Shown: in pieces, positions 1 to 10,242 of the stretch | Numbering within the stretch: the first letter of the stretch is position 1 | Layout: every line of letters begins with the position of its first letter | Source of the DNA: Candidatus Thioglobus pontius | GTDB taxonomy: Bacteria > Pseudomonadota > Gammaproteobacteria > PS1 > Pseudothioglobaceae | Direction of reading: 5' to 3' | Assembly (NCBI GenBank): GCA_014384345.1 | Contig: JACNGB010000049.1 | Span: forward strand, 16,742-80,741 | Length of the DNA stretch: 64,000 nucleotides | Made by a program: the position numbers and the translations under genes | Notes under the pieces: generated by a model | Told to the model about the DNA's origin: nothing | The model's database searches: none | The model's input: the letters and a program-made list of their open reading frames with translations, nothing else

Positions 1-213
1 AGATTTTCCCGCTTGCTGACATACTTGTAAATAATCAAGCGTCGCCTCAGGCCTAGTAAAGTCAATCACCACATCAAACTGATTAGTCACTGCCGCTAAG
101 TTATCACCTTTGTCTAGCGTTGCACCCAATGTTGCTTTATCGTTTTGATTAATGGACTCAATAATCGTTTGACCCATGCGCCCTGAAGCACCAACCACTG
201 CAATTTTTGTCAT
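1..213 (-). CDS. dapB: 4-hydroxy-tetrahydrodipicolinate reductase, N-terminal part (truncated by window edge)
   Basis: Reverse translation MTKIAVVGASGRMGQTIIESINQ... has the DapB N-terminal Rossmann motif; runs off the window start. Confidence 0.85.
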   Translation of the reverse strand, partial: MTKIAVVGASGRMGQTIIESINQNDKATLGATLDKGDNLAAVTNQFDVVIDFTRPEATLDYLQVCQQAGKS

Positions 214-249
214 GTTTTGCCTACCTTATTAATTCAAATCAAGCTTCAA

Positions 250-1077
250 TTATTCTGTTCTAACTCTTAAATACACCGGATATTTATAGTTACCTTTGTT
301 TGTGAAGCCATAATATTTGAAAGTAATTTTACTACCAATAGCGGGTGGATTAGCTCTGTCTTTATCTTTAAATCCTGAGCCAACTTTAAGTTGTTTGCCG
401 TTATCATCCTGACAAAGAACCGAGCCCATTTTCCCTAAATATTTACCCTTACCTGGCAGCACCTTTAACACCACACATTCGGTATCAGAATATTGTTTAA
501 CCTTTAAGGCTGAAGATAATCGCCCTGTTGCATATAAACTATCCGGATTGCGCACCACTACCCCTTCACCTTTGTTACTAACCACTTCAGCTAAAAAATC
601 CTGTAGTTTCTGTTGATCGGTAATTTCGGTTTGCTTAAGCACTTTAAGATGTGTCACAAAATTCTGGTCTAAATAAGCGTTTAATACATCTAGCCTTGCC
701 AACAAACCACCAGACTGATTTGGCACTTCAAAAATATTATGAGTAATTTGCTGCCAACGATAATTTGAATCTTTGCTGCGTACAATCGATGAAATATTTT
801 CAAAATCTCCCCGCTTAGTCCATAGCTCGCCATCAACGGAAAATGGTGGATAATTTTGAGTAAACCAGGTCGGCGGGTTGAGGCGCTTTCCACCTCGCGT
901 TAGTAATTCTTGCCCCGTCCAAAAACCTCGAATACCGTCGAGCTTTTCACTCATCACCCAGCCGACGACCTCTTTAGAGTCATCATAAGTTTTAAGTAAA
1001 AACAAGTCTGGCTTGTTCGCCAGACTATTGCAGGACAAGAACAGTGCAATGATTAACGAAATAAACCGATTAATCAT
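250..1077 (-). CDS. ATP-dependent DNA ligase, LigE-like, with signal peptide
   Basis: Signal-like N-terminus; SEKLDGIRGFWTG adenylation motif (KxDG), DGELW and GEGVVVRNP motifs. Confidence 0.85.
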   Translation of the reverse strand: MINRFISLIIALFLSCNSLANKPDLFLLKTYDDSKEVVGWVMSEKLDGIRGFWTGQELLTRGGKRLNPPTWFTQNYPPFSVDGELWTKRGDFENISSIVRSKDSNYRWQQITHNIFEVPNQSGGLLARLDVLNAYLDQNFVTHLKVLKQTEITDQQKLQDFLAEVVSNKGEGVVVRNPDSLYATGRLSSALKVKQYSDTECVVLKVLPGKGKYLGKMGSVLCQDDNGKQLKVGSGFKDKDRANPPAIGSKITFKYYGFTNKGNYKYPVYLRVRTE

Positions 1078-1089
1078 TGCACTTAGCCA

Positions 1090-1926
1090 TTAGCTTAACT
1101 GATCTTCCAAAAAACCGTTTTGTTTGGTAATGGTATCAATATCTTTAAGCGTTTTAAGCATGTCTGCCATTTTGTGAATCGGGATCATATTCGGACCATC
1201 ACTGAGTGCATTTTCAGGATCTGGGTGAGTTTCCATAAAAAAGCCACTCACACCAACGGCTGCTGCCGCTCTTGCTAATACTGGCACCATCTCGCGCTGA
1301 CCACCCGAAGTCAGACCGTTTCCACCGGGCTGCTGCACTGAATGCGTAGCATCAAACACCACTGGCTGACCAGTTGAGCGCATGGTTGACAAACCGCGCA
1401 TGTCGGATACCAGTGTATTGTAGCCAAATGAGGTGCCTCGATCACAAATGGTGATTTGTTGATTGCCTACTTCAAACGCCTTATCAACAACATTTTGCAT
1501 GTCCCATGGCGCTTGAAATTGACCTTTTTTAATATTAACTGGAATACCTTGACTACACACATTTTGAATGAAGTTTGTTTGGCGCACTAAAAAAGCCGGT
1601 GTTTGCATCATATCAACCACATCTGCCACTTCGTCAAGCGGCGTATCTTCGTGCACGTCTGTCAACACTGGCACGCCAATTTCAGTTTTAACTTTTTCTA
1701 AAATTCGTAAACCTTCTTCAATGCCCAAACCTCTAAAACTACCCGTACTAGAGCGATTAGCTTTATCGTAAGATGATTTGTAAATAAAGTTAATACCTAG
1801 TGCGTCCGTTACATTTTTTAAATGCTCTGCTGTACCAAGCGCTAGCTCTTCTGATTCAATCACACAAGGGCCGGAAATCAAGAAAAAAGGTTGATCAATA
1901 CCAACTTCAAAATCTAATAGTTTCAT
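1090..1926 (-). CDS. kdsA: 2-dehydro-3-deoxyphosphooctonate aldolase (KDO-8-P synthase); start set at MKLLDFEVG
   Basis: [40 protein letters not shown] motifs. Confidence 0.95.
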   Translation of the reverse strand: MKLLDFEVGIDQPFFLISGPCVIESEELALGTAEHLKNVTDALGINFIYKSSYDKANRSSTGSFRGLGIEEGLRILEKVKTEIGVPVLTDVHEDTPLDEVADVVDMMQTPAFLVRQTNFIQNVCSQGIPVNIKKGQFQAPWDMQNVVDKAFEVGNQQITICDRGTSFGYNTLVSDMRGLSTMRSTGQPVVFDATHSVQQPGGNGLTSGGQREMVPVLARAAAAVGVSGFFMETHPDPENALSDGPNMIPIHKMADMLKTLKDIDTITKQNGFLEDQLS

Positions 1927-2014
1927 CGTAATAAAAATGGTTAAAAGTGATAAGGTCAATTATAAGCCAAACAATTCATTTAAAATGCTTAGCATTCAGA
2001 AATAAATTTCAATC

Positions 2015-2812
2015 ATGACAAACACACCTGACATTCTAAAAAAAATCATTGCTCGAAAAGAGCAAGAGATCAAAGAGGCACTCAAGCATGCTTCTTACGA
2101 CAAAATGATGGAAAAAGCTTACGAAGATCGCGCCACACGTGATTTTTATCAGGCACTTAAAAATAAGGCCGATCTTAAGCAAAATGCCATTATTGCTGAG
2201 ATTAAAAAAGCCTCCCCTTCAAAAGGTGTACTGCGTGAGAATTTTAATGTGGCCGAAATCGCAAAAAGTTACGAACAACATGGCGCCGCTTGCTTGTCAG
2301 TATTAACCGACAAAGACTTCTTTCAAGGTGATGACAAATACGTAACTGAAGCTAGATCTGTAGTCAATTTACCTGTGTTGCGTAAAGAATTTATTATTGA
2401 ACCATACCAAGTGTTTCAATCAAGAGTTTTGGGCGCAGATTGTATTTTGCTCATTGCTGCTTGCCTTGATGACCAACGCATGGAAGATTTAGCCATGTTG
2501 GCTATTTCTTGCCACATGGATGTATTAATTGAAGTGCACAATCTTGAAGAGCTTAAGCGCGTCCAACAATTACGCCTACCAATGGTGGGCATTAACAACC
2601 GTGATTTACGAACTTTTGATGTTACCTTGCAAACCACGATTGGCCTATTAGAAGCCATTGACGACGATACACTCGTTATTACTGAAAGCGGCATTCTAGG
2701 TGCAGAAGATGTCAAACTCATGAAAGAACATGACATTCATTCATTTTTAGTGGGTGAGGCGTTTATGCGTCAAGACAACCCAGGGCAGGCATTAGCAGAT
2801 ATTTTTGCCTAA
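2015..2812 (+). CDS. trpC: Indole-3-glycerol phosphate synthase
   Basis: IAEIKKASPSKGVLRE, VLTDKDFFQG, LPVLRKEFI, GINNRDLRTF motifs. Confidence 0.96.
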   Translation: MTNTPDILKKIIARKEQEIKEALKHASYDKMMEKAYEDRATRDFYQALKNKADLKQNAIIAEIKKASPSKGVLRENFNVAEIAKSYEQHGAACLSVLTDKDFFQGDDKYVTEARSVVNLPVLRKEFIIEPYQVFQSRVLGADCILLIAACLDDQRMEDLAMLAISCHMDVLIEVHNLEELKRVQQLRLPMVGINNRDLRTFDVTLQTTIGLLEAIDDDTLVITESGILGAEDVKLMKEHDIHSFLVGEAFMRQDNPGQALADIFA

Positions 2813-2827
2813 AATAGGAATAACAAC

Positions 2828-3241
2828 ATGAACACAACAGTTAAATGGATTGATGGCATGATGATGGTGGGCGAATCTGCCAGTGGACACGCCATTGTGA
2901 TGGACGGCCCTGAAGAGTTAGGTGGTAATAATTTAGGGGTTAGACCTATGGAGATGCTGCTACTTGGCATGGGCGGCTGCACCACGGTTGATGTGATCTC
3001 AACCCTAAAAAAGATGCGAGAAGTGGTTGATGATTGTCGCGTTGAAATTTCAGCTGAGCGTGCTGATGAACATCCTAAGGTATTTACTAAAATTCACCTG
3101 CATTTTGTTATCAGTGGCAACAACCTCAACGAGAAAAAAATAGCCAAAGCAGTTAGCTTGTCAGCTGATAAATACTGCTCTGCTTCAATCATGCTTGGAA
3201 AAATGGCTGACGTTACTCACGATTTTTCTATCAATGACTAA
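2828..3241 (+). CDS. OsmC family protein
   Basis: PMEMLLLGMGGCTTVDVISTLKKMR and C-terminal KYCSASIMLGK typical of the OsmC/YhfA fold. Confidence 0.85.
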   Translation: MNTTVKWIDGMMMVGESASGHAIVMDGPEELGGNNLGVRPMEMLLLGMGGCTTVDVISTLKKMREVVDDCRVEISAERADEHPKVFTKIHLHFVISGNNLNEKKIAKAVSLSADKYCSASIMLGKMADVTHDFSIND

Positions 3242-3455
3242 CAACTGGGGCTGGCTCGGCACCATTACTGGTATAACCGGAGGTTTACTAGTGGCGCTCA
3301 ATTTTGAGTATTCTAAATTTGGCTACCTATTTTTCATGGTATCAGCCATTAGCTGGATCATTCAAGGCGCTAAAAATAACGACAAATCGTTAGTGCTACT
3401 AAATGCTGTTTTTGTTTGTGTCAACACTCTAGGACTTTATCATTGGTTTCTTTAA
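3234..3455 (+). CDS. Small membrane protein of unknown function; start probably MTNNWGW, overlapping the OsmC stop
   Basis: ORF with two to three hydrophobic segments, translationally overlapping the upstream CDS. Confidence 0.6.
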   Translation: MTNNWGWLGTITGITGGLLVALNFEYSKFGYLFFMVSAISWIIQGAKNNDKSLVLLNAVFVCVNTLGLYHWFL

Positions 3456-3871
3456 AGCAGCTTAGTAAGGCGTTACTATTATTATCGCTTGGATTCGCAC
3501 AAGTAGCATTTGCTGAAAATACAACCAATGAAACCATTAACGTTGCTGATGAGATTGAATCCATTAACTATGAAATCCTAGATTTAGAAGTCAGCTATGA
3601 AATGGGTGAAGATGTGTACGATGTCAATCTTGAAGCAACGGATATTCAAAACGAGCTCTTGTTTCATGAATATCAACTTGGCACCCCTAAAGATGAAAAC
3701 AGCAATTGGAATGAATCAGAGCAAGCCATTCTTGATGCAAAAATTAAACTTCAGGCCTTGCAAGAGAAAATTAAACTAGAAGGAGACTGGGGTCAACTGC
3801 GCTTTAGAATGATTGATTTTAAAGGAGATGACCCTGGCGCACTCAAACTTCGCTATAACTACGGTTTTTGA
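3416..3871 (+). CDS. Secreted hypothetical protein (start possibly TTG at 3443)
   Basis: ORF with signal-peptide-like segment LSKALLLLSLGFAQVAFA; acidic mature part. Confidence 0.5.
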   Translation: MCQHSRTLSLVSLKQLSKALLLLSLGFAQVAFAENTTNETINVADEIESINYEILDLEVSYEMGEDVYDVNLEATDIQNELLFHEYQLGTPKDENSNWNESEQAILDAKIKLQALQEKIKLEGDWGQLRFRMIDFKGDDPGALKLRYNYGF

Positions 3872-3920
3872 AACTGGCTATTTAAATTTAAAATATTTAG
3901 CGTATAATATTTTTTTTCAT

Positions 3921-4012
3921 GGAGAGTTGGCCGAGTGGCTGAAGGCGCGCCCCTGCTAAGGGTGTATAGGGTTTATCCCCTATCGAGGGTTCAAATCCCT
4001 CACTCTCCGCCA
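3921..4012 (+). tRNA. tRNA-Ser(GCT), CCA encoded
   Basis: GGAGAGT/ACTCTCC acceptor stem, long variable arm, anticodon loop containing GCT, GGTTCAAATCC T-arm, terminal GCCA. Confidence 0.95.
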
Positions 4013-4034
4013 TAATTAATAAACCTTTATCATT

Positions 4035-4814
4035 ATGACTGATGCACCTCTAGTAATTGCCGGAAAAACTTATAATTCTCGCTTACTGGTTGGCTCAGGA
4101 AAGTATAAGGATTTAACCGAAACAAAACTCGCAACTGATGCAGCTGAAGCTGACATTATTACTGTTGCCATTCGTCGTACTAACATTGGCCAGGATGAAA
4201 ACGAACCGAATTTACTTGATGTTATCTCGCCAGATAAGTACACCATTTTGCCAAATACAGCAGGCTGCTACACGGCTAAAGATGCTGTGCGCACTTGCCA
4301 ATTAGCGCGCGAATTATTAGGCGGGCACAACTTAGTGAAGCTTGAAGTGCTGGGCGATGAAAAAACCCTATATCCAAACATTGTTGAAACACTAGCAGCC
4401 GCAAAAACACTAGTTAACGACGGCTTTGATGTCATGGTTTACACCAGTGACGACCCAATTGTTGCTAAAGAGCTTGAGAATATCGGTTGTGCCGCCGTAA
4501 TGCCACTCGCCTCACTGATTGGCTCAGGCCAAGGCATTGCCAACCCTGCCAACATCAAATTAATCAAAGAACAAGCTAAAGTGCCTGTATTGGTTGATGC
4601 AGGTATTGGCTGTGCCACGGATGCAGCGCGCGCAATGGAGCTTGGTTGTGATGGCGTCCTAATGAACTCTGCTATTGCCAATGCGCAAGACCCTATTTTG
4701 ATGGCCAGTGCAATGAAACATGCAGTGATTGCTGGCAGAGAGTCCTACCTAGCAGGAAGAATGATGAAAAAAGCTTACGCTTCTGCCTCCTCACCGATGG
4801 AAAACTTAATCTAA
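4035..4814 (+). CDS. thiG: Thiazole synthase
   Basis: [55 protein letters not shown] motifs. Confidence 0.96.
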   Translation: MTDAPLVIAGKTYNSRLLVGSGKYKDLTETKLATDAAEADIITVAIRRTNIGQDENEPNLLDVISPDKYTILPNTAGCYTAKDAVRTCQLARELLGGHNLVKLEVLGDEKTLYPNIVETLAAAKTLVNDGFDVMVYTSDDPIVAKELENIGCAAVMPLASLIGSGQGIANPANIKLIKEQAKVPVLVDAGIGCATDAARAMELGCDGVLMNSAIANAQDPILMASAMKHAVIAGRESYLAGRMMKKAYASASSPMENLI

Positions 4815-4834
4815 AAAAACTTAAAGATTCAAGT

Positions 4835-4866
4835 AAAAAATACCGATAAATTAGCGGTATTTTTTT
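4835..4866. terminator. Rho-independent terminator, AAAAAATACCG...CGGTATTTTTT, between convergent genes
   Basis: Inverted repeat with A/T tracts on both sides, directly downstream of thiG. Confidence 0.8.
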
Positions 4867-4876
4867 TCAATTCAAA

Positions 4877-5197
4877 TTACTCTAAAAAGCTTTCAGGCTC
4901 TTTTTCTGATTCTGGCTTTTTAGTTCTTTTGGCAGGTTTGGCCAACACCTCTAAGTAAAACGTATCCAGGCCTTCATCATGCGCCTCTGCAATAACTTTG
5001 TTAATTTCTGACACATGAATAAAACCAGCAGAGGCTTCATCCGCACCAAAGCGGCAGTCAAAATCCCAAAAGTCCGTATCATTAGGTAATTTTTTATTGC
5101 GTTCACGCTTAATATATTTTTTTAACTCATGCTTAATGGCATCTGCCACTCTAGGTCTTTGTTTTTTAGGATGGGAAAAGCTGAATGTCTTTTTCAT
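4877..5197 (-). CDS. DUF6172-like conserved hypothetical protein
   Basis: MKKTFSFSHPKKQRPRVADAIKHELKKYIKRERNKKLP resembles this family; assignment from memory. Confidence 0.6.
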   Translation of the reverse strand: MKKTFSFSHPKKQRPRVADAIKHELKKYIKRERNKKLPNDTDFWDFDCRFGADEASAGFIHVSEINKVIAEAHDEGLDTFYLEVLAKPAKRTKKPESEKEPESFLE

Positions 5198-5257
5198 GGC
5201 GCTTAGATAATAATAATTAAGTTGTTATTTTAAGCGAGACTTAAAACAGTATTTAAG

Positions 5258-6589
5258 TTAATCCAACTCTTTCAATTCAGTGGTGTTGTTTATAAAGATA
5301 AAACCATCGTAACGTCTCGGCAAAATACTGGGCACATAGTGTTTTGACTTTTCATGGTCTGGATCGTAAACAACGCCAATAGCTCGGTGTTGACGATATT
5401 GGTTAAGCAATAAATTTGCCCGATCTTTGTTGTTAAACAATAAGTAAAAACTAGGTTTGCTGATCTGACTTAATATTTGCTCATAACTCCCATCAACACC
5501 AATAGGAACAGTCATTACTTGCATGGGCTCACCCCAACTATGTGCCGCAGACACTTTTCCTTGATTCGTGCCAAACCCTAGAATAAACACTCGGCGTTCT
5601 CCAAATTCGGCTCTGCTCAAATGACCAATATTATTTAAACCACTTGAATACATGGGCGTAGCTCTTGCATCGCCCACATGTGTATTATGTGCCCAAATAA
5701 TACCCTTAGATTGATCGCCGTGCAAAGCTAGCAATCGCTTGATTGATAACCACATGTGGCCGGCACGACTATTCCAGGAGTCGGTATTTTTATCAAGATC
5801 ACTTAAACGGTAAAAAGATTCGGCATTTTTAACAATTAGTGCATTTTGCTCAGCCTGAAAAAAATCAAATTCTTTAAAAGTATTATTAGTCGCAACAAGA
5901 TAATGCAGAAGATTAGCAACAGCAGTCAAACCCTGTTGACATGAAAAATCGCCACGTGCTATGTTTTGCTCCCAATATTGGCGATACCTCCTGGTAAAGC
6001 ACTTAAGATTTTGATTAACTTGGGTGTAATAATGAGGAAAATATTGATCGATAAATACCAACAGCCCGTCAATAGCATCCTGTTGTTCGTATACGTCCAT
6101 GCCATAAATACCCACTTTTTCATGATCAGGCAAATTAAAGTTATATTTTCTTAGCCACTCGGCAAGATTTTCAATATAACTATTTTTCCACATCCACTCT
6201 GGCCAACGGTTAAAAGTGTGCAAAACCTCTCTAGCCGATGATAAAGAATTTGAGGTATTTTTAACATACTGATTTAAACGAGCAATTGAAGCCCAATCAC
6301 CCTCCACAACAATAAAATTAAATTTCTTTTCACGGATTAGACGCTTGGTAATTTCCAGACGCTTAGCGTAAAACTCTGCACTGCCATGCGATGATTCTCC
6401 CAGCATTACTAATTGACGATCACCCATTAACTCAATCATTTCATTCAGACTGCTTGTAGTGATTAATGGCTTCGCCTTAGATGAAAAATATCCAAGCAGG
6501 TAATCGTCTGAAGGTACTGCATTAGCAAAAGTGACTGATGAAAACAGAATGATGAAAAATAGCCTTATCTTTTTCATAGTGATCAGCAA
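5258..6589 (-). CDS. Erythromycin esterase family protein, exported
   Basis: LGESSHGSAEFYAKRLEITKRLI, VVEGDWA, WAHNTHVGDAR motifs; signal peptide. Confidence 0.88.
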   Translation of the reverse strand: MLITMKKIRLFFIILFSSVTFANAVPSDDYLLGYFSSKAKPLITTSSLNEMIELMGDRQLVMLGESSHGSAEFYAKRLEITKRLIREKKFNFIVVEGDWASIARLNQYVKNTSNSLSSAREVLHTFNRWPEWMWKNSYIENLAEWLRKYNFNLPDHEKVGIYGMDVYEQQDAIDGLLVFIDQYFPHYYTQVNQNLKCFTRRYRQYWEQNIARGDFSCQQGLTAVANLLHYLVATNNTFKEFDFFQAEQNALIVKNAESFYRLSDLDKNTDSWNSRAGHMWLSIKRLLALHGDQSKGIIWAHNTHVGDARATPMYSSGLNNIGHLSRAEFGERRVFILGFGTNQGKVSAAHSWGEPMQVMTVPIGVDGSYEQILSQISKPSFYLLFNNKDRANLLLNQYRQHRAIGVVYDPDHEKSKHYVPSILPRRYDGFIFINNTTELKELD

Positions 6590-6655
6590 GTTTTACCAAA
6601 GAATAAGTTAATTCTACACTCATACAACGAACAAATAAATATTAAAATAAGGCTT

Positions 6656-7762
6656 ATGAATTTTTCAGAAAAATTATTAGCCATTAAAAAAAGCCATCTT
6701 TATCGATCAAGAAAAGTGTCTGAGAGTGCGCAAGATACACAAATAATAATCAATGGAAAATCACTGATTAATTTTTGTTCAAATGATTACCTGTCATTGG
6801 CTAACCACACCCTTGTTAAAGAATCACTCAAACAAGGGGTTGATAAGTTTGGTGTCGGCTCTGGCGCTTCCCATTTGGTCAGCGGACATTCTCGTGCCCA
6901 TCACGATCTAGAAGAGGCATTAGCCGACTACACGCAACAGGAGCGAGCCTTGCTATTCTCAACGGGCTATAGTGCTAATTTGGGTGTTTTTTCAGCGCTT
7001 AGCGATGAGCTAGACTGGGTATTACAAGACAAACTCAACCACGCATCACTCATTGATGCCAATCAGCTCATTGGTTTACCATTACAACGATATTTGCACA
7101 ATAATATCGAATCACTCAATAAAAAAATTAGCAAACAATCAGGTCAAGGCATGATTGTGACCGACAATATCTTTAGTATGGATGGTGACCAGGCAAATAT
7201 CGATGATTTACAAAAAATCTCAAATTTTTCTAATGCAGTTTTAATGCAGGATGATGCGCATGGATTTGGCGTATTTGAGCCAAATATTCCGAAAAATTCT
7301 ATTTATATGGCCACTTTAGGCAAAGCTGCAGGCACAATGGGCGCTTTTGTAGCTGGAAACGCTGATTTTATTGAATTTTTAATCCAAAAATCGCGCCCGT
7401 ACATCTACACCACCGCCATCTCGCCTGCCATTTGTACAGCAACACTCAAAAGTCTAGATTTAATCAAACAAGGTGAGCAAAAAGCTAAATTACTCGCCAA
7501 TATTGATTTTTTCCGAAATTTTTCCGAAGCTATCGGTCTGCCAATTTCCAAATCTAGTAGTGCCATTCAACCACTCATTATTGGCAATAGTGAAAAATCC
7601 CTAAAAATTAGTCAACAATTATTTGAACAGGGATTTTATGTCGGTGCCATCCGCCCACCAACTGTACCCAAAGGCACAGAGCGATTGAGAATCACCCTGA
7701 ATGCTAATCACTCTCAAAGTCAAATCGAACAGCTACTAGCTTGTATTAAAAATGCTCTATAG
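6656..7762 (+). CDS. bioF: 8-amino-7-oxononanoate synthase
   Basis: PLP alpha-oxoamine synthase motifs CSNDYLSLANH, GSGASHLVSGH, DDAHGFGVF, LGKAAGTMGAF. Confidence 0.92.
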   Translation: MNFSEKLLAIKKSHLYRSRKVSESAQDTQIIINGKSLINFCSNDYLSLANHTLVKESLKQGVDKFGVGSGASHLVSGHSRAHHDLEEALADYTQQERALLFSTGYSANLGVFSALSDELDWVLQDKLNHASLIDANQLIGLPLQRYLHNNIESLNKKISKQSGQGMIVTDNIFSMDGDQANIDDLQKISNFSNAVLMQDDAHGFGVFEPNIPKNSIYMATLGKAAGTMGAFVAGNADFIEFLIQKSRPYIYTTAISPAICTATLKSLDLIKQGEQKAKLLANIDFFRNFSEAIGLPISKSSSAIQPLIIGNSEKSLKISQQLFEQGFYVGAIRPPTVPKGTERLRITLNANHSQSQIEQLLACIKNAL

Positions 7763-8450
7763 TCAAACCACAGGCGTTGGCCCCAATCTTGTACTGCTTC
7801 ATGGTTGGGGCTTTAATTCAGATTTATTCGATAGTCTGATTGAAAAATACAAACATCAATATCGAATTACTAAAATTGACCTACCTGGTCATGGCAGAAG
7901 TGATGATGTTGCTGGAGGACTGGATGAATGGTGTGATGAAATTATTAAACTATTACCCAAAAAGCCAATTCTATTAGGCTGGTCATTGGGTGGATTGCTA
8001 GCCATTAATCTGGCTAAAAAAATCAAATTATCAAAATTAATTCTTGTAGCATCTACCCCAAATTTTGTACAGAATTCTCATTGGCAATACGGTATTAATG
8101 CTGATAATTTTCAACAGTTTTCTAATGCATTGTCACTTAATTTATCAAAAGGATTAAAGCGCTTTGTTAGTTTACAAACTCAAAATAAAAATCAGCTGAA
8201 AACTTTAAGTCAGTCAATTGATGCGCTGCCAGCAAGTGCAAGTGCGCTCAATCAGGGTTTGGAAATTTTATTAACCAGTGATTTAACCAAGCACTTTAAA
8301 CATCTATCAATTCCTATTGAAGCAACTCTAGGTAGTCGTGACACGCTCGTGCCACATGCAATCAAACAATGGTACTCAAATCAAAATATATCGGTATCGT
8401 TATTGGATACTGGCCACCTGCCTTTTTTACACAACGACTTTAAACTATGA
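7752..8450 (+). CDS. bioH: Pimeloyl-ACP methyl ester carboxylesterase
   Basis: Alpha/beta hydrolase LLHGWGFN, GWSLGGLLAI, TGHLPFLH; overlaps the bioF end. Confidence 0.88.
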   Translation: MLYSQTTGVGPNLVLLHGWGFNSDLFDSLIEKYKHQYRITKIDLPGHGRSDDVAGGLDEWCDEIIKLLPKKPILLGWSLGGLLAINLAKKIKLSKLILVASTPNFVQNSHWQYGINADNFQQFSNALSLNLSKGLKRFVSLQTQNKNQLKTLSQSIDALPASASALNQGLEILLTSDLTKHFKHLSIPIEATLGSRDTLVPHAIKQWYSNQNISVSLLDTGHLPFLHNDFKL

Positions 8451-9046
8451 ATAAAACTAAATCAATTGCACCAACTCTGCTAATTATATTTTTAGTATTT
8501 TGGGGTATTTTAGCGATCAATCCGATGTATCGAAATATCTGGTTTGCGGAAAATATTATTTTAATTATTTGTATTTCTTACTTAATATTTCATTATCCGT
8601 CCTATCAATTCTCTAATACTGCCTACTGGCTTATATTTATTTTTTGCATATTGCAAACTATTGGCGCGCACTACACCTATGCACAAGTGCCATTTGGATT
8701 TTGGGTGGCAGAACTGTTAGATTTACAAAGAAACCATTTTGATCGACTTGTGCATTTTGCATTTGGATTTTTAATTATTCTTCCATTTAAAGAAAAATTT
8801 GATCGCGTTGTTAGTTTTTCAAATCATCGTATTGAAACTTTTACGCTGGTTATGATTTTTATTGGCATTGGTGCCAGCTATGAAATACTAGAATGGTGGT
8901 ATGCAGAAATCTATGAACAAGACAGCGCATCCAACATGTTTCTCGGTTCTCAAGGTGATATTTGGGATGCTGAAAAAGATGTGTTTCTGTCAGGCTTAGG
9001 CGCTTGGCTTTTTCTAACCATATTCAACAAAGTTAAAAAACTATAA
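8447..9046 (+). CDS. DUF2238/YjdF-like integral membrane protein
   Basis: RNHFDRLVHFAFGF, ASYEILEWW, LGSQGDIWDAEKD motifs. Confidence 0.8.
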   Translation: MNKTKSIAPTLLIIFLVFWGILAINPMYRNIWFAENIILIICISYLIFHYPSYQFSNTAYWLIFIFCILQTIGAHYTYAQVPFGFWVAELLDLQRNHFDRLVHFAFGFLIILPFKEKFDRVVSFSNHRIETFTLVMIFIGIGASYEILEWWYAEIYEQDSASNMFLGSQGDIWDAEKDVFLSGLGAWLFLTIFNKVKKL

Positions 9047-9628
9047 TTTTTTAACTTTGTTTTGCTGCTCTTTTAAATTGCCGACATAAGTATCAGCATC
9101 ACCGTAATCAATAAAGTCCCAATACCGATCATGTGGATTTTTCACTCTTCTTGCATGTTTTATAGGGCAAAAATACTGCTCTGTCATAGAGGCTATCTCA
9201 CCTACATAACTCAACAAGCCATTTGCATAACCACAATACATGCAGCCGATTTTTTCAATAGTATTGAGATAACCAAGCTTATGCCTGTCAATCACAATAT
9301 AGTCACTTCTTTTAATTTTTTGCACTTTGTAAACTGGAAAACAAATAGCTTGATACAAAGATACAAATAAGTCCAATAAAAGTAATGGCACAATCAAAAT
9401 ATAAATAAGAGGCGCGGTAATGATAATTAACGGATTGGCATCAAATAAATAGCGCAAAGAACCTGTTTTTAGCTTCTTATGAGCTTTAAGCAAAGTTCTT
9501 TCAAAGGTAATCCGTTTTTTACTAAATTGATAATTAAATTGTTTTCGCTTGGATTCAACATTTGTTTCTAAGTTTTTCTTAATTTGGTTAAATTGATCAA
9601 TAAGATCTTGAATGGCTGAATTTGACAT
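9041..9628 (-). CDS. Hypothetical membrane protein with a cysteine motif (GCMYCGYANG)
   Basis: Long ORF with a hydrophobic hairpin segment. Confidence 0.65.
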   Translation of the reverse strand: MSNSAIQDLIDQFNQIKKNLETNVESKRKQFNYQFSKKRITFERTLLKAHKKLKTGSLRYLFDANPLIIITAPLIYILIVPLLLLDLFVSLYQAICFPVYKVQKIKRSDYIVIDRHKLGYLNTIEKIGCMYCGYANGLLSYVGEIASMTEQYFCPIKHARRVKNPHDRYWDFIDYGDADTYVGNLKEQQNKVKKL

Positions 9629-9750
9629 AATTAGTCACTAGTTAAAATAAACAATACCTTGATTTTAACCGACTATATCCATCCCATTGCTATCTATGTA
9701 GATGCTATTTGAGTATAATTTCCATAAAGTTACAAACCTTGGAGAAGGCA

Positions 9751-10239
9751 ATGAGTGTAGTTGTTGGTGTTATTATGGGGTCTAAATCAGATTGGCCAAC
9801 CATGAAAAATGCAGTAGAGATGTTGGAAGAATTTGGCGTAGCGCACGAGGTTGAAGTAGTTTCTGCACATCGCACCCCAGACAAAATGTTTGACTACGCT
9901 GCTAGCGCCGAAGATCGAGGCTTAAAAGTAATTATTGCGGGTGCAGGTGGTGCGGCGCATCTACCTGGTATGGTGGCCGCCAAAACCATTGTTCCCGTAC
10001 TCGGTGTGCCAGTACAATCGCGCGCGCTGAGCGGTCAAGATTCACTATTGTCAATCGCACAAATGCCAGGTGGTATTCCTGTTGGAACGCTTGCTATTGG
10101 TGAAGCAGGTGCTAAAAATGCCGGTATTTTAGCTGCACAAATTATTGCCAATCATGATGATAATGTCAAAGCAAAAGTTGCCGCTTTTAGAGCGAAACAA
10201 ACTCAAGACGTTTTAGATAATCCAAACCCTGCAGGCTAA
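9751..10239 (+). CDS. purE: N5-carboxyaminoimidazole ribonucleotide mutase; start set at [16 protein letters not shown]
   Basis: [32 protein letters not shown] motifs. Confidence 0.96.
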   Translation: MSVVVGVIMGSKSDWPTMKNAVEMLEEFGVAHEVEVVSAHRTPDKMFDYAASAEDRGLKVIIAGAGGAAHLPGMVAAKTIVPVLGVPVQSRALSGQDSLLSIAQMPGGIPVGTLAIGEAGAKNAGILAAQIIANHDDNVKAKVAAFRAKQTQDVLDNPNPAG

Positions 10240-10242
10240 ACG

